Of a stretch of DNA of 64,000 bases, positions 58,321 through 64,000 are shown in pieces. Origin of the DNA: Isoetes taiwanensis (lineage: Eukaryota; Streptophyta; Lycopodiopsida; Isoetales; Isoetaceae); NCBI GenBank assembly GCA_021234155.1, contig JAJEKV010000032.1:5153835-5217834 (forward strand), in the 5' to 3' direction. The first letter of the stretch is position 1; every line of letters starts with the position of its first letter. A program made the translations under genes and the position numbers. The notes below the pieces were generated by a model. That model did no database searches and was not told the DNA's origin. It saw nothing but the letters and a program-made list of their open reading frames with translations.

Positions 58321-60046
58321 TGTGACGGGTCCAGGAATATACGCCATAAATACGTGATATTCCTCGATCCGCAACTATACAAGTCTAGCTTCATAGCCTT
58401 GTATACCATAGGTTGTGGCACTAGGGGCATGGCCAAGTTATTCTCATAACTTAGCCACCCATAGGTTTAGACCATTATCCACGGGCCTTAACCTATTGGG
58501 CACCCCATACACAGACTCACCCAATTGGTGCCACGTGGCATCCTAGGTGGACCTAACTTATATAGGCCTAAACCCTAACCCTAGGCCCTTTCCAGCCCTA
58601 GCACCCGTGAGACTCACCTACTCGTTGAACCCCGCAAGAACATCGCTTGTTAGGGCATAGGCATGGTGCAGCAGCCCCAGCCAGGGTAGACTCTGCTCTT
58701 GGAGTAGGAGCAAAGATCTTGTGAGTCAAGATCATGGAGGCACACCTGATCCGGGAGGGAGAGCTTGAGGAGCAGTGTATGTAGGATAGTAGTTAGATAG
58801 CTTATCCGAATTAGCATTCGGATATGCTAGTATCTTGTATCTAGAGTAGAGCCATCCTAGAACTCAGTGATTCAACATCTTGAACCCTAATCAATGAACC
58901 CTAACTATTAGTTAGATTTGTATGATTAGGTTAAGATGTTCTTCTTATGATTATTCTCATGATGTGATGATTATGTGATGATGGTTGATCATGTTTGCTC
59001 CTCTTGTATTAGGAAGGGACCTAGAGCCATATGTAGTATGCTCCTAGAGTAGATCCCTTAGTTCCTATTAGATGCGCTCTGCATAGGAGCCCACCGTGCT
59101 ATTGAGGCTATGATATGATAAGACTCAAAGACCATACAACGGGGCTAGAGGGAAAGTGGAGGGAGGATCCCCGCCGAAGTGGGGGCTTTGGGGATCCCAT
59201 AGTGGGCTAGGGCTTATGGTCGGTCACTTACTGTGGGGGGGCATGGGTCCCACACCTCCCGGGGCAATGGTGCTCGCTCTCGCCTCTCGAGAGCTGCCGC
59301 GTCGGCTTGGCTCTCGCTTTGGGGTTCACTGGGTGCAGTCGTGTGTCGCCACGATTCTCTAGTCGCCCACGGCTCCTCTAGACCCCAGGAAGGGGAGATG
59401 CAACCCTTCCCGCCTCATCGGACGTGGAGATGCAACTGGAGTAGTCCCGGATGGGTGATGCCATGGGATTGGCGATCCGGAAGGCTAGAGTCATGCCCCG
59501 AGCCTGATTTAGCCCATCTGCAAAGTATGCAATGGAGGGGCGGATGGAGTGGTCAACCCTAGCCATTGTTCATGCCAGCCCTCGCCATTGTCATGACTCG
59601 GTTCCGCTTCTATCTTGAGGCCTAGCGGTCGGTCATCCTCCTTATGAGTCCGAGCCGGGTAGGAGCTCTCATGTTTTATGGTTCATGATTATCATCTTTG
59701 CATTGGTATATGTGTGATGCACTACCCTTCATGGGTAGTATTTGTATATGTTTGATGCTAGTTCTCGACGCGGTTATCGCCTCGGCCGCTATAGGAGCCC
59801 ATAGGGGAAGGGCGCTGCAAGACACCTTCGTGTTCCCTCCCCGCTTAGGGATTACTCCGGTGCGGGTAGACGGCGGGCCCGGGGCTTTGTTGAGCGGCAC
59901 GGGGATTTCTACCGGTATACGGCCGACACCTTCGGGCTAGGGATTACCCCGGGTGCGGGTAGACGTAAGGGCCCGTCGCGTTGTTGAGCCCGGGGATTTC
60001 TGCCGGTGAATACTCTGACGGCCGTATGTTTAGCAGGAGCGCCACA
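58321..60046 (+). mobile_element. 3' LTR of chromovirus
   Basis: Starts TGTGACGGGTCCAGG, ends GCCACA, and is colinear with 46,879-48,497. Length 1726 bp, about 107 longer, largely because of a tandem duplication at 59,846-60,024. Most other differences are one- to five-base indels. The TATATA plus telobox pair lies at 58,559-58,583. Confidence 0.85.
59846..60024 (+). repeat. 88-bp tandem duplication in 3' LTR
   Basis: TAGGGATTACTCCGGTGCGG through CGGTATACGGCCG (59,846-59,926) is repeated with differences at 59,937-60,024. The 5' LTR has a single copy (48,390-48,470). Confidence 0.75.
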
Positions 60047-60470
60047 TGGGCGTAATACACTCCTTGGAGACTTCAATGCGCGGCGACCGGTAGAACAAAC
60101 CATGAGATTTGATCCCTTGACTGATGATATATTGCAGTCAAGCGCCCCGCAGAAGGAGCTTAACCACGCCATCATATGACAATCAGGTCACGCCCAGCTA
60201 TGGTAGACAATTGCTTTTGCTCGTGGTATCTTTGACCGTAATCCGCAATGGATCGGCACGGTGGCGCCCACCCGCAAAGAGCACTTGTAGACGTGAAAAC
60301 CGGGGGAGGATCTAGTGTGGTGGACTATGTGTTGGTGCCCGAAAGGGATATGCATGTCGTCAAGCATTTCCGTGTGGGAACAACTAATAGGGATGAAGAG
60401 ATCGACTCGGTCCACTTACCATTTTACTTGAAGTTGGCTTGGCGGTTGTGCGAACCCCTCAGGTAATAGC
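60047..60470 (+). pseudogene. LINE ORF2 endonuclease, C-terminal part
   Basis: Frames read LGDFNAR (60,063-60,083), SSVVDYVLVPERDM (60,311-60,352) and EEIDSVHLPFYL (60,396-60,431). These are the GDFNA, S-V-x-D-Y and SDHxPL blocks of APE-type endonucleases, with His in the last block as the catalytic base. They complete the N-terminal half at 46,430-46,878 in the correct order, proving that the two pieces were once one gene. Confidence 0.8.
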
Positions 60471-60559
60471 TCCTCACATGCCTCAACCAAGCATTGGATT
60501 ATGAACATCGCGGGGGCTTATGCCCGGATGCTTATAGATGACCCGGCAGAAATTTTGCA

Positions 60560-61290
60560 ATATCCTACACTAGAGCAAAGACAGTAGGGTGACCGATGTG
60601 CTTAGGACTCATGGGAGAGAGATGCTTTGGATAAGCCGCCTCGCTGACGGACCTCCTCGGGAACACAACCTTCCCAATGTAATCAATGGTTTGATCACGA
60701 GTGCAAGGAACACAAACACCGGCTCCGCCAAGTCACAAACCCCTTCACACCCATATGCATTCGGGCGGACGGTGCGTCTTCCTTAAAGCTAAGAAAGCGG
60801 TACATTGCAGGCGCATCAAAGGGAAATGTTTTATCTCCCCGAACGTCACCCCCCAGACCTTCCGGGCGAAGGGTTCTTAGAAAGCCGCACAGCCCACGAG
60901 GAACATCACTCCCGAGGTGGAGGCAATACTTGCAACAATTTATATCGACCCTCGGGGTGCACATGCACCATTACCCCTGCAAGAAGGCCCAGTGCTGGAA
61001 ATCACAGATTCGGACGTGGAAGAAGGTTTACAGCGTCTTGCCAATGGGAAAGCCCCGAACCTGGATGGTATGCAGGCAGAATTGCTTAAGTGGGTAGGGC
61101 CATCCATAATACCCGTCTTTAATCCTTGTTCAACAAGGCATTACAGAAGGCTTCTGGCCGCAGTGGACCAATACCGAGTTGTTCCATCTATAAGGCGGTG
61201 ACCCATCAAAACTGACCAATTACCGGACAAATCATGGTCAGTTCGGTGTTTGCAAAATTTCTTGCTGGGATTCTCGAGCAGACGTCTTTT
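60560..61290 (+). pseudogene. LINE ORF2 linker and N-terminal reverse transcriptase
   Basis: WFDHECKEHKHRLRQV (about 60,688-60,735) is the linker motif PWFDxECxxxxxxLR. From 61,005 the frame gives EITDSDVEEGLQRLANGKAP, then LDGMQAELLKWVGPSIIPV, the RT block 0/1 with the N-G-K-A-P-x-x-D-G-M pattern; then, frameshifted, ITEGFWPQWTNTELF and LTNYRT. The catalytic FADD block is absent, so the RT is truncated. Confidence 0.75.
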
Positions 61291-61746
61291 CTTCAAGTAC
61301 TGGGCTATAGAAGAGACCCCACCGGAGCTGGAAATCCATAGCCATGGTAAAAATCATGGATTTATCCAAAATGCTACCAGATTTCTTATGTTCAAGTAAA
61401 ACCCAATTCAATATGCTAAAGAAGAAAAAACTGGAAACAGGAAGGATTGCTTCATCCATCCCACGGGCACTGCCATAGCTGCAAAGCTCGTCCCTAAAAA
61501 AACAGAGGAGTGGAGCCATAGATTTATAAGGTAATAACTGAACAATCGAGGAAACTCCAGAGAGCCGCGTCTATGGCATTCTGGCTTCCAGATTGGCAAG
61601 TCTACTCAGAAAAGAAGACCACGTTGCTAATACACAGCATAATTTCTCTTCTCAAGCTCCAGAGTACCATGGCTTTGGCAGTTCATTCATACAGCCCATG
61701 GCCGGTAAAAGGGTTCGTTTCTTTCTTCTAAATTTCTGAAGTAAAG
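61291..61746. other. Spacer between LINE and AP2/ERF gene
   Basis: No clear feature. It contains a possible upstream ATG for the AP2 gene at 61,669 (MALAVHSYSPWPVKG) whose frame closes soon after, so the 5' end of the AP2 gene is uncertain. Confidence 0.35.
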
Positions 61747-62099
61747 ATGTATGCCAAGAATCTGGTCTGTTACAGTGTTTCAGGACTGTGGCGATGTATA
61801 CACCATTGCAAAGGTTCAGAAGAGGTGCGAAAAAAAAGAGGGCATTTTGTTGGGGTAAGACAGAGGAGATCGGGCAAGTGGGTAGCAGAGATCAGAGATA
61901 AACATAAGAGGTCAGGTTATGGCTTGGATCGTTCAATACAACAGAAGAAACAGCCATAGCCTATGATATGGAGGCAAGCAGAATAAGGGGTACCAAGGCT
62001 AAGCTCAACTTTAGAAATGGAGCGTCGGATCTGCGCCTCGTGCTTAGCGCAACTCAAACATGTTTCAAGACCAAGAGGATACAGAAGTGGTTTTGTTGA
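61747..62099 (+). CDS. AP2/ERF-domain transcription factor, frameshifted
   Basis: AP2/ERF proteins are plant nuclear transcription factors that bind GCC-box or DRE elements. The first frame (61,747-61,959) reads [20 protein letters not shown], the three-stranded sheet with the DNA-contacting R-G-V-R and W residues. The domain continues in another frame from 61,908: [20 protein letters not shown], then [12 protein letters not shown], the amphipathic helix and its RG-x-x-x-x-L-N-F ending, stopping at 62,097-62,099 after [11 protein letters not shown] one-base loss near 61,908 explains the break; it may be real decay or an assembly error. There is no intron, as is usual for ERF genes. It is short (about 117 residues) and lacks clear flanking activation or EAR motifs. 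This is the only recognisable host-type gene of the window. Confidence 0.75.
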
Positions 62100-62321
62100 G
62101 CAAGCAAAATTCGAAAGAGATAAAGACCAAGAGAGCAGAGAGCTTTGTCATAAGGCATTCATATGTAGAGATCTATATTCACCCAAACATAATTGGATCC
62201 ACATTATACAGGATTTCTTGCAGCAACGCATGAGGTGTATGTTTGTTAAGGAGTGACACCTCTATTCAGATTCATAAACTCCAGAATGTAGATCCCCAGT
62301 CATAGGAAATTCTTTTGCCAA

Positions 62322-62391
62322 CAGTAAAAGCCAGCAGGTGTTCGTCCTCATGGGGCCAGTGAAAGCCAGCAGGTGTTCGTCCTCATGGGGC
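62322..62391 (+). repeat. 35-bp perfect-type tandem duplication
   Basis: The 35-base unit beginning CAGTAAAAGCCAGCAGGTG at 62,322-62,356 is repeated at 62,357-62,391 with a single mismatch, about 220 bases after the AP2 stop codon, so it may lie in its 3' untranslated region. Confidence 0.95.
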
Positions 62392-63175
62392 TTTTTTGCT
62401 GCCGAATATCACATTTTGCAAAAGCAGACCACTTTTCAAATACTCACAAGATCATTTTTTATATAATTCAATAATTTACAGATTTGTTCGTGCTTGCTCC
62501 TTATGAAGTGGAAGTATTAGTTTTCTGATCTTGCTTTTAATTGTTGTTAATCTTGCATTTCCATTTAAAACGACATATCCGATCATCTGCATTCCCATTT
62601 GCATCTAAGTAGAATGCCAATTCTTATTGCATCGGCATGAACAACATTACACCACTATAATATTTTAGAATTTACCTTGAAGTAATCTTTATGATGAATT
62701 GCATAGACTGCTTTCAATTCAAAATGTTTACAAGTTGGAGGCCATCTATACTGCAATAACTCATTTTGAAAACCTAATCAGAGCAATTTCATTTGGGCAA
62801 AATGATGAATTAAGAATGTGAACATGCTTTTATTTCTTCAAAATGGAGCTAGAACCCCTATGAATCAATGTCCTGTAAAGAATTTGAGAGCGAAAACATT
62901 TGAAGGATTTTAATAGATGGATTTATATGAGACTGTGGTTTCTGCGAGAACTTTAGATGTATAGACGAGCTGGGGAAGAGAAATGTTCGCGGTAACTGCA
63001 GATATGCCATAGGAGATCTGTAAATAACACAACTCTAAATAAAACGTAGCATACCAGAAGCCGAGATAGTACTCGTACTAGTTCAATGCAGATTCAAAAA
63101 CCAAGCTCAATGCAACAATGAGAAGCTAGCAAACTTCAAATACCCAATAGAAGTTTTACCTGAACGGGTGTCATT
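62392..63175. other. Unassigned AT-rich DNA
   Basis: No gene or repeat recognised; reading frames are short. Confidence 0.35.
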
Positions 63176-63919
63176 TTGCAGATGACCATTGCTAGTCGAC
63201 ATGTGGATGCTTATTCTTTCACGATTTCTCTGACTGTCTTGGCAATCTTACCATGCTTGACAGGCACTGCATATTATTTTCAAACTGTTGGAATTCTAGC
63301 AAAACCTAAAAAGCAACTACAAAATGCTTTACCAAATAGGTCTTTCAATGATTCCAGTCTTCATGGTGTTGGTTGTGTTACTCAATGGACAAGTTACTTG
63401 CAACAGAAGAAAATGGCCATCCGTCAAATCTCTATTCTTAACGGAGAAAGAAAAAGCCCTAACCGAATATCAGGGCTCCAAAAAAGGACCCAGACATCGC
63501 ATAAGTTGTTACTTATTAGAGAGAAGCAAGGAGCATATCTTGATAACATCAGTCTCATCCAAATGCTCAGACTGATCTTTATAGCATCGGGGATGGTATC
63601 TATGTACTCTCCCAGTAGAAGTTTTGCTGCCATATCTGCGCTAGGTAGAGGGGACTGCGTATCTGCACCATCCACGTGCATATCCATGGGGTTGGATGAA
63701 GGGACGCAGGGCTCGTCCGGCTCTTCTATCACTGGAGTTGCCATGAATAGGGTGTCACCCTACAGCGCTTGTCTGAAAGCCTCCAAGCACTTTGATCACG
63801 CACAACCTCTGTCCCCTTACAGATGCCCGCCCGAAAGCTTCCACGTGTCAGAAGCAGGCGCAGGCTTCCAAGTGCAAGAAGCAAGTGCAGGCTCTTTCAC
63901 CTTACAGACACATGTCTGA
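63176..63919 (+). CDS. Unassigned 247-residue open frame
   Basis: The longest host-side frame at the right end. It starts MQMTIASRHVDAYSF and has a hydrophobic stretch near residues 15-35 (FTISLTVLAILPCLTGTAYYF) that could be a membrane segment or signal anchor. The last ~60 codons run through a tandem repeat (63,758 onward), which makes their coding status doubtful. The opposite strand is also open and looks equally protein-like over 63,540-63,744. I do not recognise either product. Confidence 0.25.
   Translation: MQMTIASRHVDAYSFTISLTVLAILPCLTGTAYYFQTVGILAKPKKQLQNALPNRSFNDSSLHGVGCVTQWTSYLQQKKMAIRQISILNGERKSPNRISGLQKRTQTSHKLLLIREKQGAYLDNISLIQMLRLIFIASGMVSMYSPSRSFAAISALGRGDCVSAPSTCISMGLDEGTQGSSGSSITGVAMNRVSPYSACLKASKHFDHAQPLSPYRCPPESFHVSEAGAGFQVQEASAGSFTLQTHV
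63540..63744 (-). CDS. Possible first exon, minus strand, unassigned
   Basis: The minus-strand frame starts MATPVIEEPDEPCVPSSN and continues with LPSADMAAKLLLGEYIDTIP, which has protein-like composition (acidic N-terminus, then an amphipathic helix). After about residue 65 it turns into atypical sequence, so an exon end is possible near 63,540. The function is unknown. It competes with the plus-strand frame over the same bases. Confidence 0.25.
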
Positions 63920-63995
63920 AAGTGTTCAAGTGCATAAATCAAGCGCAGCCTCAAGTGCAACCTCTGCCACCTTACAGACGCTTGTCTGAAATGAA
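63758..63995 (+). repeat. Tandem repeat with CAGAC-GTCTG palindromes
   Basis: Four copies of a CTTACAGACGCTTGTCTGAAAG-like word occur at about 63,758, 63,815, 63,901 and 63,971, joined by diverged CAAGTGCAAGAAGCAAGTGCAGGC-type sequence. In the better copies CAGAC and GTCTG pair around a 4-base loop. Confidence 0.7.
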
Positions 63996-64000
63996 AATAA

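Larger units (their letters stand above)
46879..60046 (+). mobile_element. Ty3/gypsy chromovirus with a histone-H3-like ORF
   Basis: A 13.2-kb LTR retrotransposon: 5' LTR (46,879-48,497), tRNA-iMet primer site, leader, H3-like ORF (49,074-50,206), unassigned ORF region (50,958-52,472), gag, protease, RT, RNase H, integrase, chromodomain (53,100-57,420), 3' spacer, polypurine tract and 3' LTR (58,321-60,046). Pol order PR-RT-RH-IN and the C-terminal chromodomain place it among chromoviruses; the long LTRs would suit a Tekay/Del-like clade, though a tree is needed. It sits inside the LINE endonuclease. I could not find an exact 5-bp target duplication (GGATT before, TGGGC after). The 13-kb length exceeds usual chromoviruses because of the extra ORFs upstream of gag. 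Confidence 0.9.
60047..61290 (+). mobile_element. LINE, right part (endonuclease end, linker, start of RT)
   Basis: Continues the LINE interrupted at 46,878. It runs through the endonuclease C-terminal half and the linker into the first RT blocks, then loses similarity near 61,290, so the LINE 3' part is missing or unrecognisable. Confidence 0.75.

Noticed and set aside
46874-60051. A 5-bp target duplication for the chromovirus
   Set aside because: The bases before the 5' LTR (GGATT) and after the 3' LTR (TGGGC) do not match; small boundary shifts did not give an exact duplication.
1-64000. CRISPR arrays, rRNA or tRNA genes
   Set aside because: No regularly spaced identical repeats with unique spacers, no rRNA core sequences and no cloverleaf-like tRNA gene with conserved boxes were noticed. 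The only tRNA-related signals are primer binding sites. A tRNAscan run would settle the tRNA question.

Overview
The window looks like repeat-dominated nuclear DNA of a land plant with a large genome. The evidence is an AP2/ERF DNA-binding domain near the right end, a Ty3/gypsy chromovirus with an initiator-Met-tRNA primer site, plant telobox motifs in the LTR promoters, and Helitron-like and hAT-like elements nested in LTR retrotransposons. The species cannot be fixed from sequence alone; a fern, lycophyte or gymnosperm would fit. I found no intact multi-exon host gene. Almost every coding stretch carries small frameshifts, which may reflect decay or residual long-read indel error.

Layout. 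1-18,430: mostly unassigned DNA with striking simple arrays: two mirror-oriented CCA/TGG blocks (685-1440 and 13,311-13,893), a palindromic ATAAATTTAT array (4950-5205) and a 1.25-kb GAATCT array (5850-7105). 18,805-23,297: 3' end of an LTR retrotransposon, with a fragment of integrase C-terminus/chromodomain inside an otherwise noncoding 3' region, then an LTR. 24,841-26,278: a hAT-like nonautonomous transposon with a perfect 8-bp target duplication. 26,650-44,989: a large LTR element whose leader carries five copies of a ~60-bp hairpin motif; it has no recognisable pol and is interrupted by two related Helitron-like insertions (31,932-35,800 and 39,846-42,711, plus a short third unit). 44,990-46,878 and 60,047-~61,290: two halves of a LINE (ORF1 with coiled coil and RRM; ORF2 endonuclease and start of RT). 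46,879-60,046: a nearly complete Ty3/gypsy chromovirus inserted inside the LINE endonuclease domain. 61,747-62,099: AP2/ERF gene with one frameshift. 62,100-64,000: unassigned sequence with short tandem repeats.

The main discovery candidate is inside the chromovirus. Between its primer binding site and its gag lies an extra reading frame that starts with Met plus the exact first nine residues of mature histone H3 (ARTKQTARK). After a long charged linker it ends with the H3 alpha-2 and L2-loop signature (IHAKRVTLMPKDIHL). Its integrase also ends in a chromodomain, the class of module that in many proteins reads methylated H3 tails. The element therefore encodes both a histone-H3-like protein and a putative H3-tail reader, which suggests a chromatin-mimicry or targeting system, or else a captured host histone gene. 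I know of no described plant retrotransposon with this architecture.
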